This document shows, piece after piece, positions 13,177 through 20,990 of a stretch of DNA of 37,681 nucleotides. The notes below the pieces were generated by a model, which saw only the letters and a list, made by a program, of their open reading frames with translations, searched no databases and was not told the origin of the DNA. A program made the position numbers and the translations under genes. Source of the DNA: Chloroflexota bacterium (lineage in GTDB: Bacteria > Chloroflexota > Dehalococcoidia > Lucifugimonadales > Australimonadaceae); assembly GCA_028874795.1 (NCBI GenBank), contig JAPPHT010000004.1:1-37681 (forward strand), in the 5' to 3' direction. The first letter of the stretch is position 1, and every line of letters starts with the position of its first letter.

Positions 13177-14278
13177 CTATTCGCCTTCCACATTGGAGAG
13201 CAGGTAGGCGCGCATGAAACCCTCCAACTCGCCGTCCAGAACGAGGTCGGGATTCGTGGACTCGAAATCGGTCCGATGGTCCTTCACCATCTTGTACGGG
13301 TGGAGCACGTAGCTCCTGATCTGGCTGCCCCACCCTGCAGCCACGTGCTCTCCCTTCAGCGCCGCGCGCTCTTCCGCACGCCTGCGCATCTCCACCTCCA
13401 TCAGCCGGGCGCGGAGGATCTTCATCGCCACTTCGCGGTTCTGAAGCTGAGAGCGCTCGTTCTGGCAGGAGACGACGATGCCGGACGGTATGTGCCGTAT
13501 GCGGACGGCCGTGGAGTTCTTCTGCACGTGCTGGCCCCCGGCCCCGCTCGCCTTGAAGACGTCCATCTCGATATCGTCCGGGTTGACCTGCACGGACACG
13601 TTGTCTTCCGCCTCCGGCAGGACTTCCACGAGGGCGAACGACGTATGGCGCGCATGCGCCGCGTCGAACGGCGACAGGCGCACGAGCCGATGGACGCCGC
13701 GCTCCGCCTTGGCGTACCCGTAGGCGTACTCCCCGGCTACCTCGAGAGTGACGCTCTTGATGCCTGCCTCTTCGCCGGTGGAGAGGTCGAGCACCTGCGC
13801 CTTGTACCCGCTCTGCGCCGCCCAGCGCGTGTACATGCGCAGCAGCATCTCCGTCCAGTCCTGGGCGTCGGTACCCCCCTCCCGAGCGTGGATCGCGAGT
13901 ATCGCACTGCGCTCGTCGTACTCGCCGGAAAGCACCAGCAGCAACTCGCGCTCCTCGGCCTCGGCGAAGATGGCCTCGCTCTCCTGCGCAAGCTCGTCCC
14001 CCATCGACGCATCATCCGCCTCGATGGCCATCTCCAGCAGTTCGATGGTGGAACGTATTCGGGACTCGAAACCGCGCCAGCCGTCGATGGAGGAACGCAG
14101 GCGCGAGAGCCGCTGCATGACGGTCTGCGCGCGCTCAGGGTCGTCCCAGAGACCCGGTTCGGCGGCTTGCTCTTCTAGGTGTTCTGCTTCCGCTTCCTGG
14201 CCGGGGAGGTCAAAGCCGCACCATGATGCCAGTGACGTGTCCGGCGAGATCGGTGAGGCGTTGTCGCAGCTCTTCCAT
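13177..14278 (-). CDS. prfB: peptide chain release factor 2 (programmed +1 frameshift)
   Basis: RF2 ends translation at UGA and UAA. The gene starts at the ATG at 14278 (MEELRQRLTDLAGHVTG...) and stops in frame after 22 codons at CTT-TGA-C (14215-14209). A +1 shift resumes at GAC (14211) and continues with DLPGQEAEAEHL to the stop at 13177. The joined product is 366 residues, against 365 in E. coli. The specificity tripeptide SPF is at 202-204 and the catalytic GGQ at 247-249, both offset by 3 from E. coli. Low RF2 lets the ribosome stall at UGA and shift, so the gene autoregulates. GGGAGGGAAG upstream of the ATG is the ribosome binding site. Confidence 0.96.
14209..14215 (-). promoter_or_regulatory. 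RF2 programmed frameshift site CTTTGAC
   Basis: The minus strand reads CTT TGA C at codons 22-23 of prfB, identical to the classic RF2 slippery heptamer. A weak internal Shine-Dalgarno-like GGTG sits three bases upstream of CTT, where E. coli has AGGGGG. The zero frame ends at this TGA, while the +1 frame is open through to the RF2 stop. Confidence 0.93.
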
Positions 14279-14409
14279 CGGGTATCTTCCCTCCCGCAGA
14301 CCAGTGGACTTACCCGCCATTCTACCATCCGCCGTACCGTCCGCCCTCCGGTGCGCCGACTGCCTCGATGGACGATGCGCGTCCCGGTGTGCTACGCTCG
14401 CTCCACGGT

Positions 14410-14486
14410 CGGGGTGTGGCGCAGTCCGGAAGCGCACCTGCATGGGGTGCAGGGGGCCGTTGGTTCAAATCCAATCACCCCGACCA
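14410..14486 (+). tRNA. tRNA-Pro (anticodon GGG)
   Basis: The acceptor stem CGGGGTG (14410-14416) pairs with CACCCCG (14476-14482). The anticodon stem CCTGC/GCAGG encloses ATGGGGT with anticodon GGG at 14444-14446. The T loop is TTCAAAT, the discriminator is A14483, and CCA is encoded at 14484-14486. It is divergent from prfB and ends 28 bases before the next coding start. TACGCT at 14393-14398 is a weak -10 candidate. Confidence 0.97.
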
Positions 14487-14514
14487 TTTCCCACCTTCGC
14501 ACGGGAGAGAACGC

Positions 14515-14943
14515 GTGACGACATCCGGCAGTGGCAAGCCTCCGTGGGTGGTGGAACACCTGGAGCGCTACCTGGCAACCGACGGCGAAGAGGGCCACGT
14601 CTGGCGCGGTATGCAGACCCTCTTGCTCACAACGACGGGTCGGAAGTCCGGCAAAGAGTTCACAACCCCACTCATCTACGGCACACATGAAGGCCGCTGG
14701 ATAGTTGTGGCCTCGCGCGGCGGCGCGCCTGACCACCCGCAGTGGTACTACAACCTCAGCGCGAATCCCTCCGTTCGCGTGCAGGTGGGTGCGGAGCGGT
14801 TCGACGCCACCGCGAGCACAGCCGGCCCCGACGAGAAACCAGCGTTGTGGCAACTCATGAACGGCGTCTATCCACGCTACGACGAGTACCAGGCGGGGAC
14901 GGAGCGGCAGATCCCCGTCGTCATCCTGGAGCGCGCCGGCTAA
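14515..14943 (+). CDS. deazaflavin (F420)-dependent nitroreductase family protein
   Basis: A 142-residue protein resembling the Ddn/DUF385 family, split beta-barrel enzymes that often use F420. Diagnostic stretches are LLLTTTGRKSGKEFTTPLIY and WIVVASRGGAPDHPQWYYNL, followed by NPSVRVQVG. The GTG at 14515 is chosen because GGGAGAGA precedes it. A longer frame reaching back to 14368 would run through the tRNA and is not credible. With the LLM oxidoreductase at 24394-25350, it suggests an F420-using host. The physiological substrate is unknown. Confidence 0.9.
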   Translation: MTTSGSGKPPWVVEHLERYLATDGEEGHVWRGMQTLLLTTTGRKSGKEFTTPLIYGTHEGRWIVVASRGGAPDHPQWYYNLSANPSVRVQVGAERFDATASTAGPDEKPALWQLMNGVYPRYDEYQAGTERQIPVVILERAG

Positions 14944-14973
14944 CGCGTCTCACGACGTTCATCTCTGGCTGCA

Positions 14974-15008
14974 AGAGGGGCCGGGACAGCGTGTGTCCCG
15001 GCCCCTCT
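14974..15008. terminator. 15-bp hairpin between convergent genes
   Basis: A perfect 15-bp GC-rich stem (14974-14988 with 14994-15008) with a 5-base GCGTG loop. It lies between the end of the nitroreductase-like gene (14943, plus) and the end of the Cys-cluster/HTH gene (15055, minus). No T run follows, but the position and perfect pairing fit a bidirectional terminator. Confidence 0.65.
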
Positions 15009-15054
15009 GCTTCGGTGTTGCCTCGGTTGGTGCTCATGCTATGGGACGCGCGGA

Positions 15055-15369
15055 TCAGGCCGCAGCAGCAAGGGGCGTTTGTATCCGGCGCAGCGCGCGG
15101 TGCACCGTGCGCACGCTGATGCCGAACCGGGTCGCCACCTCGTAGACGTGCAGGTTCTCATACTGGTAGGTCCAGGCGATCTCTTCGTCGCGTTCCCGCA
15201 GCTTGTAGGCCTGGTACCAGGCAGGGTCGTCGAACTTGCAGCGGGGCAGGGGGCACTCCAGGCACGACATCGACGCCTCGCAGCCTGTGTCGGCGTAGTG
15301 CATCTGCTCAGGTAGTCCGTCCACGGTCGGCTCGTCCCGCCTTCGCCTTGTCTTCGTGTACATGCTCAT
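15055..15369 (-). CDS. small Cys-cluster helix-turn-helix protein, second gene of the LexA-box operon
   Basis: A 104-residue protein of unrecognised family. An Arg-rich start (KTRRRR) is followed by four cysteines, Cys30, Cys36, Cys39 and Cys44, in GCEASMSCLECPLPRC. This C-x5-C-x2-C-x4-C pattern could bind zinc or an iron-sulfur cluster. Residues about 66-96 form a helix-turn-helix (VYEVATRFGISVRTVHRALRR). The likely role is a small DNA-binding, possibly redox- or metal-sensing regulator. The ATG at 15369 is preceded by AAGGAGGAAGAG. An alternative GTG at 15450 overlaps the upstream stop as GTGA but lacks a ribosome binding site. It is cotranscribed with the terminase-like gene. Confidence 0.8.
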   Translation of the reverse strand: MSMYTKTRRRRDEPTVDGLPEQMHYADTGCEASMSCLECPLPRCKFDDPAWYQAYKLRERDEEIAWTYQYENLHVYEVATRFGISVRTVHRALRRIQTPLAAAA

Positions 15370-15446
15370 CTCTTCCTCCTTCCGGTCATTCCGCTTCATA
15401 ACGGCTGTCCATCCGTTGTCGAAACCGTCCGTCCAGGCAACACTCC

Positions 15447-16751
15447 TCACGACGCGATCGCGATGGGGAATACCAACTGCTGTTCTTCTCCCTGCTCCGC
15501 GCCTTCACTGATCAGCATGGACAGGCCTTCCAGGAATCCCTCGTCCTGTCCCTCTACAACCACCGTGAACCCACGCCCCTCCCCGAGGCGCAGCACCGCC
15601 CATTCCATCTCCCGGCGCAATGCCCTGTACTCGGGAGAACCGTCCATGTCGTACAGAGAGAGCTTCCCCGTCAGCAACGCTGCGAGAATGGAGGTCGATT
15701 CCCGTTCGCGCTGCCGTCCCGTATCGGGGACCCACCGCACGCCGCCGGGGCGCAGACTGTGCTGCAGCAGCAGTCGCATCTGTCCCTCGTCCTGACAGCG
15801 CATCCGCACCAGCAGGCTCTCACAGGGCCAGGTCCTCTCCAGGAAACGCTCGATCGCCGCTACGAGTGGCGGCACGTCCGGCGCCTTGATCCACTTGTGA
15901 TCGAGCACGCGAAGCCCGCCTCCCGTACAAGACGCCACAGTCACGACGGCCGTCGCCGGCGTACCCCCCTCCGCAAGCCGCGTGACGACGACGGAGGCGA
16001 TGAGCCGACCGGCCACGGCAAGCCGCCGCGGACCGCCCCCTCCGAAGAGTCCGCGCAACCGCCCCCGCGAGAACGCCGCAGCGCCCTGAGAAACCGGGCG
16101 CAGCTCGTAGGACGTCTCGAACTCCGGGTGCGCGACTCCAAGCCTCTCCCGTTCGACTTCAACCCTTCCTGCGTAGCCGGGCAGCTCCGCTTCTGCCCGG
16201 GCCAGCGGAACCCGGAGATGCCTGCGGACTCCTTCCGTGCGGACGGCGTCCTTGTTGGCCAGCTTGATGCGTTCGAACGGCGTCGCTCCGTTCCACGGGC
16301 GTCCGTAGAGCACGACCGTCGCGCCGGATGCACCCGCGATCTCCTGCAAACGCGCTATCTCAGCCGGCCGGAGGAGCTGGGCGTCAACCGCCTGTATCAG
16401 TTCGAACGGTCCGGCGGTGCGCGGGAGGTCCTCCGGCGCCGCATAGTGCGCGTGGGCGCGACCCAGGCGCACACATCCGCGTTCATCCGACCAGAGACCC
16501 CTCAGCGCGCTCTCGCGCAGGTTGCTGATGAGCCGCCCCTTCACATCCGGATGTCCTCCCGGAACGACGCGCAGCAGCGCTCCGCCCGCGTTCACACCGA
16601 CGCCCATCACCAGCATCTCCAACTGCGATGCCAGCTCGCTCACACCTGAGCCGAGCGGCATCTCTACCGTGAAAGTCGATCCCCGCTGCCCGAACACGTC
16701 TCCAGCGACCGCTGTCGCTATCTCACGCTGATATGTCGTTGGCGTCTTCAT
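15447..16751 (-). CDS. degenerate terminase large subunit-like protein under LexA-type control
   Basis: A 434-residue protein whose segment order resembles a phage terminase large subunit. An ATPase-like part includes VEMPLGSGVSELASQLEML (28-46) at the Walker A position and FELIQAVDAQLL (116-127) at Walker B. VVLYGRPWNGATPFERIKL lies at the coupling motif, then HPEFETSYELRP, then an RNase H-like C-terminal half from about 250. Key residues look lost: no P-loop Lys (GSGVS), no DE pair at Walker B, and no Asp in the first nuclease strand (SVVVTRLAEGG). It may be a domesticated, non-catalytic protein. ATG at 16751 follows AGGAGA. The promoter carries LexA-type boxes. The assignment is by eye and tentative. 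Confidence 0.6.
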   Translation of the reverse strand: MKTPTTYQREIATAVAGDVFGQRGSTFTVEMPLGSGVSELASQLEMLVMGVGVNAGGALLRVVPGGHPDVKGRLISNLRESALRGLWSDERGCVRLGRAHAHYAAPEDLPRTAGPFELIQAVDAQLLRPAEIARLQEIAGASGATVVLYGRPWNGATPFERIKLANKDAVRTEGVRRHLRVPLARAEAELPGYAGRVEVERERLGVAHPEFETSYELRPVSQGAAAFSRGRLRGLFGGGGPRRLAVAGRLIASVVVTRLAEGGTPATAVVTVASCTGGGLRVLDHKWIKAPDVPPLVAAIERFLERTWPCESLLVRMRCQDEGQMRLLLQHSLRPGGVRWVPDTGRQRERESTSILAALLTGKLSLYDMDGSPEYRALRREMEWAVLRLGEGRGFTVVVEGQDEGFLEGLSMLISEGAEQGEEQQLVFPIAIAS

Positions 16752-16766
16752 CTCGGTTCTCCTGCA

Positions 16767-16778
16767 GAACGTATGTGC
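16767..16778. promoter_or_regulatory. imperfect LexA-type box in the 5' leader
   Basis: GAACGTATGTGC differs at one base from the GAAC-N4-GTTC palindrome. It lies in the transcript leader, starting exactly 33 bp from the box in the promoter spacer. On its own it would be weak evidence; the equal spacing to two perfect boxes supports it. Confidence 0.55.
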
Positions 16779-16793
16779 TACTACGCTGGGCGC

Positions 16794-16822
16794 ATATTAG
16801 AACGCTTGTTCTACGCTGTCAA
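16794..16822 (-). promoter_or_regulatory. strong sigma70 promoter of the LexA-box operon
   Basis: The minus strand reads TTGACA (16822-16817, perfect -35), a 17-base spacer, then TAATAT (16799-16794, 5 of 6 matches to the -10 consensus). Transcription should start near 16787, about 36 bases before the ATG at 16751. It is the best promoter match in the window. The spacer is occupied by a GAAC-N4-GTTC box, so a bound repressor would block RNA polymerase directly. Confidence 0.88.
16800..16811. promoter_or_regulatory. perfect LexA-type (DinR) box between -35 and -10
   Basis: GAACGCTTGTTC matches the GAAC-N4-GTTC core known for LexA/DinR in Bacillus and other Gram-positive bacteria. It is flanked by TA on each side (TA-box-TA). 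It fits entirely inside the 17-base promoter spacer. Confidence 0.85.
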
Positions 16823-16832
16823 CACCCTTTTA

Positions 16833-16844
16833 GAACGAATGTTC
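16833..16844. promoter_or_regulatory. perfect LexA-type box upstream of -35
   Basis: GAACGAATGTTC is a second exact GAAC-N4-GTTC site, starting 33 bp from the spacer box and 11 bp upstream of the -35 hexamer. Spacing near three helical turns puts the boxes on nearly the same DNA face, suitable for cooperative binding. Confidence 0.8.
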
Positions 16845-16988
16845 CCCGGATTTCCCGGCTCGTGCGGTTGCCGTCCAGCCTTGCGAGGCGTACGTTGCCG
16901 GCGCGCGTCCCCAGACAGGGAAACAAGCCCCGCGAAGACGTGGTTCGGGGCGCCGGACAAGCGCATACAAGGGGCCAAGGAGAGCATC

Positions 16989-18065
16989 ATGGGCTGGACG
17001 ATCCATCACCCCAACGGCCTGCTGTACCACGATCCCGCGAAGGCCTTTCCGGGCTACACCCTCATTTCCATGTCAAGCGGCAGGGATGCCTACCTCATCG
17101 ACATGGAGGGTCGCGTCTGCCATCGCTGGCATCGGGACGAGGGCATCTCCTACGGTTTCCTGCTGGACAACGGCAATCTCCTCTCGAGGACGCACTCGAG
17201 CGGTGGGTTCCTGCCCCCGCCCGGCACTCCCACCGGCATCCTCGAACTGGACTGGGACAGCAACCTCGTGTGGAGCTACTCGGACCCGCTCGTGCACCAC
17301 GACTTCGAGCGGCTGCCGGACGGGCACACGCTCATGGTGCTCTACGACCTGATGCCGCAGGACATCGCTCGCCGGGTGCGCGGGGGACGGGGGAGCGTCG
17401 AGGAGCCGATGTACGGCGACCTGGTGCGCGAGGTCGACGCCGCCGGAGCGACCGTGCGGGAGTGGAGCATGTGGGCGCCGCTCGACCCGGAACAGGACGC
17501 CATCTGCCCGCTGGAAGAGCGCCACCAGTGGTTGCACCAGAACGCGCTGAACCTCACGGCCGACGGCGACCTGCTGGTGAGCTTTCGCCAGATAGACACC
17601 GTGGGCATAGTGAGCCGCGAGACCGGTCAGTACACGTGGAAGTGGGGGCCGGGGGAGGTATCCCACCAGCACCACCCGACGCAGCTGCCCAACGGACACA
17701 TCCTGCTGTTCGACAACGGGCCGCATCGCGGCGGGGCGACCTACTCCCGCGTCATCGAGGTCGACCCGGAGAGCGGGCGTATCGCGTGGGAGTACAAGGG
17801 CGCTCCGCCCATCTCGTTCTACAGCTACCACATCAGCGGAGCGGAGCGACAGCCGAACGGCAACACACTGATCTGCGAGGGAGCGCCGGGGCGGCTCTTC
17901 GAGGTCACACCGGACGGCGAGGTCGTCTGGGAGTACGTGAACCCGCACGTCATACCGGAGGGCGCGCCCATGGGCTCCGGCGGCCCGAGCTCCGTCTTCC
18001 GGGGGCACCGCTACGCGCCGGACCACCCGGCGCTCGCCGGCAGGGACCTTACCCCGCTCGATTAG
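16989..18065 (+). CDS. arylsulfotransferase (ASST)-like beta-propeller protein
   Basis: A 358-residue protein with repeated propeller-type units: IDMEGRVCHRW, LDNGNLLSR, LELDWDSNLVWSY, LPDGHTLMVLYD, TADGDLLVSFR and LPNGHILLFDNG. This pattern is typical of the arylsulfotransferase/ASST families. His-rich stretches (VHHDF, HQN, SHQHHPTQ) occupy the positions where ASST active-site histidines are found, which hints at catalysis but is not proven. There is no signal peptide, so it is predicted cytoplasmic, unlike classical ASST. AAGGAGAGCATC precedes the ATG at 16989; a longer frame from 16773 would cross the LexA-box region and is rejected. It ends convergently, sharing three bases with the DUF1501 gene. 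Confidence 0.8.
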   Translation: MGWTIHHPNGLLYHDPAKAFPGYTLISMSSGRDAYLIDMEGRVCHRWHRDEGISYGFLLDNGNLLSRTHSSGGFLPPPGTPTGILELDWDSNLVWSYSDPLVHHDFERLPDGHTLMVLYDLMPQDIARRVRGGRGSVEEPMYGDLVREVDAAGATVREWSMWAPLDPEQDAICPLEERHQWLHQNALNLTADGDLLVSFRQIDTVGIVSRETGQYTWKWGPGEVSHQHHPTQLPNGHILLFDNGPHRGGATYSRVIEVDPESGRIAWEYKGAPPISFYSYHISGAERQPNGNTLICEGAPGRLFEVTPDGEVVWEYVNPHVIPEGAPMGSGGPSSVFRGHRYAPDHPALAGRDLTPLD

Positions 18066-19324
18066 TTCGCAGCAGCGCCAGGCACGAAGAGCGGCAGGCG
18101 CTCGAAGCGGCCTCCGAGCACGGCCTCCGACGGCGCGCCGAGCCAGCCCTCCAGCACCGAGGCGTACACCTGCCTGAAGTCCGTCGTGAACCGGAGATTG
18201 TCCTTCTCGAGCGAGGCGAGGCTGGGGCGTTCGCCGTAGAGTCCGCCCGCCACCGGGGCGCCCACGACGAACATCGGCCCGGCGGAGCCGTGGTCGGTGC
18301 CGTCGCTTGCGTTCCCGGTCACCCGCCGCCCGAACTCGGACCAGGTCATCATCACCACGTCATTTGCATGTCCGTGCGCCTGCAGGTCCCGGTAGAAGGC
18401 GAGCATGGCGTCCGCCGTCTCCGCCAGCAGTGCTTCGTGCCGACCCTTCTGTGCAGCGTGTGTATCGAACCCGCCTATCTTCACGTGCCCTACCCGCAGC
18501 CCCAGGTCCGCGTCGATCGCCTCGGCCATGAGCCGAAGCCCTTGCGCGAGCCCGGATTCACCGTACTCGACGGCAGGCTCGTACCGGGCGTGCGCCTGTT
18601 GCACGGCGTCCGAGCTGCGCTGCGCCGCTTGCAGGGTGTTGTCCAGCAGCGCGCCGAAGCGCGTGGCGCCGGGCGACGAGGCGTAGAGCCGGAGGAGTGC
18701 CTCTGTCCGCGCCTGCCGGTTCGAGGCGTTGCGCGGGTCGTCCTGCAATTGGTAGGCGTCCACGCTCTCCACGAGCGGCACCGTGACGTTGGCCGTGACC
18801 ATCGCCCGCGGCATCCGCTTGTCGGCCACCAGCGCGAGGAAGACGTCCTCCTGCTCCGCAGCGATGCCCTCCAGGTACCGCCCGAGCCATCCCTCGTACC
18901 CTCTCCTGCCCGTCTGTGCCGTCTGCCAGATGTCCATCGACTCGAAGTGCGAGAAGCTCGGGGCCGGGTAGCCGACGCCCTCCACCACCGCAAGGGCGCC
19001 TTCATCCCACAGCTCCTTCAGCGCCGGGAGGCTGGGATGGAAGCCTGCCTGCCCGTCGATGGCGAGCACGTCGTCCTGAGGGATGGCGAGGTCGCCGCGC
19101 AGCTCGTAGTACCTCCGGTCATTCGCGGGGACGACCGTGTTCAGGCCGTCGTTCCCGCCGGCCATCTGCACGATCACGAGCGTGCGGTTTCCCAGGGGGG
19201 CGGCGACGGACGGCTGCTCGTGGATGGCGGCGGCGACGGCCCGGCTGAAGACAGCGGGCATGGCCGCCGCCGCGGGGACGGCCACCATGCTGGTCTTGAG
19301 GAACTGACGCCTGCTGATCAACAT
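18062..19324 (-). CDS. DUF1501 family protein, Tat-exported
   Basis: A 420-residue protein with a twin-arginine signal: SRRQFLKTSMVAVPAAAAMPAVFSRAVAAA contains the SRRxFLK motif and an Ala-rich core. The mature part matches the DUF1501 pattern (LVIVQMAGGNDGLNTVVP, VIDGQAGFHPSLPALKELW-like and SEFGRRVTGN, DGTDHGSAGPMFVVG). The fold is alkaline-phosphatase-like in this family, though the function is not established. It is exported folded, possibly with a cofactor. It follows the DUF1800 gene by nine bases, the common pairing of these families. Its TAA and the arylsulfotransferase-like gene's TAG share bases 18063-18064. Confidence 0.92.
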   Translation of the reverse strand: MLISRRQFLKTSMVAVPAAAAMPAVFSRAVAAAIHEQPSVAAPLGNRTLVIVQMAGGNDGLNTVVPANDRRYYELRGDLAIPQDDVLAIDGQAGFHPSLPALKELWDEGALAVVEGVGYPAPSFSHFESMDIWQTAQTGRRGYEGWLGRYLEGIAAEQEDVFLALVADKRMPRAMVTANVTVPLVESVDAYQLQDDPRNASNRQARTEALLRLYASSPGATRFGALLDNTLQAAQRSSDAVQQAHARYEPAVEYGESGLAQGLRLMAEAIDADLGLRVGHVKIGGFDTHAAQKGRHEALLAETADAMLAFYRDLQAHGHANDVVMMTWSEFGRRVTGNASDGTDHGSAGPMFVVGAPVAGGLYGERPSLASLEKDNLRFTTDFRQVYASVLEGWLGAPSEAVLGGRFERLPLFVPGAAAN

Positions 19325-19333
19325 CGCTCCGCC

Positions 19334-20890
19334 TCACACCACCTGGAAGTCCGGCGACGCCAGCATGAGATAGACGGCATTCCTGATCTTCCGGTCGAGG
19401 GACACCCTGCCCAGTTCGTCCAGGAACGCGGTCAGCACGTCTCGACCGGCGCGGCTGAGACGCCCGCCAAGAAGGAGGTCGTCGAGGAAGTCGACGATAC
19501 CGCCGGACGTTCTCACGTCCTGCCCGCTGACGAGGTCCTTTGGAGTGAACCGCAGCCGCCTGCCGCGCGCCTCCGCGATCTTGTTGGCGGCGTTGACGCG
19601 CTCCAGCAGCGCCGAGCTGTTGATCCAGGTCGCGCCTCCCGGCCACCCTGCGACGTTCGGCGGCATGAAGAGCTCCTGTCCCATCCGTTCGATGGGCTTG
19701 TAGAGCGGCCTGAAGTCGGTCTCCACGCCGAGCGCGCGCACCGCGCCGACGGCCAGCTCGACCGGAGACTTGACGATCGCGGCCCTGGCCCGGTTGCCGT
19801 AGAACTCGTCGGACTCGAACATCGCCCGAACGACGGGGCGTATCTCGGTGCCGCTCGACCTGAAGACGTCCGCGAGACGCTGGATCACCTCGGGCTCGGG
19901 GTCGGGGTAGGCGAAGAACGTCCAGAGCCGGGTACAGATGTACTCGGCGGCTGCGGGCTGCTCCATGATGATGTCCACGATGTCGTCGCCGTCGAACCTG
20001 CCCGTACGCCCCAGGAACGTCTTGCGCCCGTTGTCGTGCTGTCTTGCGTTGATGTAGAAGCCTCTCTTGCGGCTGAGCTGCCAGCCGGTGAAGGCCCGCG
20101 CGGACTCGCGGACGTCCTCTTCGGTGTAGTGGCCGATGCCAAGGGAGAAGAGCTCCATGAGCTCGCGGGAGTAGTTCTCGTTCGGGGCGGCCTTCTTGTT
20201 GGAGCGGCTGTCCAGGTAGGTCATCATCGCCGGGTCGCGGGAAACCGCCTTCAGCAGGTCGTCGTACCGCCCCATCCCCTGCTCGCGGAGGAGGCGGTTC
20301 TGCTGGACCGTGTACGGCCCCTTGCCGACGATCCTGAACGAGCTGGTCAGGATGCCGTGCCAGAAGAGCGTCATCTTCTCCTGCAGCGGGCGGGCAGTGT
20401 AGGCCATGCGCTGCAGCCACCACCGCTGGAGCTGGTTGAGGCTCTGTTCCAGGTCCAGCTCCTGCGCCGCGAGCCGCTCCTCCAGCGCACTGTCGTCGAC
20501 AGCCTCGAAGTCGACCAGGTGATCGATCGTGGCCTGGAGGCCCATCGCGCGGAAACGCGCAAGCTCGGCGGGCGACGCGCCGAACCCCGCACGCCACAGC
20601 ACGTGGCTTACGCGGGACTCCTCATCGAGCGGAGCGTCGTCCTGCGACAGGAGGCCCGAGAGTCGTGAGGACGGCCCCTGTCCGGCGCCGTCGAAGGGAG
20701 TGGGCCCAAGGGACCGCTCTTTGCCTGCCGGCGGGGCTTTCGGTTGCGCGGCGGCGATGAAGACGGGCGCAGTAGCGGCGGTCAGGCCGAGCAGCGCGGC
20801 GCGCGCCATGAAGCCGCGCCTGTCCATGCCAAGAGCGAGGACGGGGTCGTCCAGTCGCGGACGTTGGTCGGTCAACGGTTCATCGTCCAT
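19334..20890 (-). CDS. DUF1800 family protein, Tat-exported
   Basis: A 518-residue protein. The N-terminal DRRGFMARAALLGLTAATAPVFIAAA is a twin-arginine signal that begins about 22 residues in. DUF1800 features include HVLWRAGFGASPAELARFRAMG, MTLFWHGILTS, NENYSRELMELFSLGIGHYTEEDVRE and PPNVAGWPGGATWINSSALL. The family has no settled function; it is nearly always found with DUF1501, as here. Together they may form an extracytoplasmic pair. The CAT at 20888-20890 gives the start, and the preceding 460 bases contain a helically phased repeat array that could regulate the pair. Confidence 0.92.
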   Translation of the reverse strand: MDDEPLTDQRPRLDDPVLALGMDRRGFMARAALLGLTAATAPVFIAAAQPKAPPAGKERSLGPTPFDGAGQGPSSRLSGLLSQDDAPLDEESRVSHVLWRAGFGASPAELARFRAMGLQATIDHLVDFEAVDDSALEERLAAQELDLEQSLNQLQRWWLQRMAYTARPLQEKMTLFWHGILTSSFRIVGKGPYTVQQNRLLREQGMGRYDDLLKAVSRDPAMMTYLDSRSNKKAAPNENYSRELMELFSLGIGHYTEEDVRESARAFTGWQLSRKRGFYINARQHDNGRKTFLGRTGRFDGDDIVDIIMEQPAAAEYICTRLWTFFAYPDPEPEVIQRLADVFRSSGTEIRPVVRAMFESDEFYGNRARAAIVKSPVELAVGAVRALGVETDFRPLYKPIERMGQELFMPPNVAGWPGGATWINSSALLERVNAANKIAEARGRRLRFTPKDLVSGQDVRTSGGIVDFLDDLLLGGRLSRAGRDVLTAFLDELGRVSLDRKIRNAVYLMLASPDFQVV

Positions 20891-20990
20891 GGCGTCCGTT
20901 CAGCAAGCGGCTCGCTGCGCCGTTCCACCCTCACGGTTAAGTGTATAGCGATGAGAATCCCGCCGTTCAGTCGTCAAGGCGAATACGCCG

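Noticed and set aside
14368-14514. Longer start for the deazaflavin-dependent protein
   Set aside because: The extension would translate tRNA-Pro; the GTG at 14515 has a good ribosome binding site.
16733-20668. 1311-codon open frame on the plus strand
   Set aside because: It runs antisense to DUF1501/DUF1800 and across the arylsulfotransferase-like gene in another frame; Arg/Pro/His-rich composition is typical of GC-rich shadow frames.
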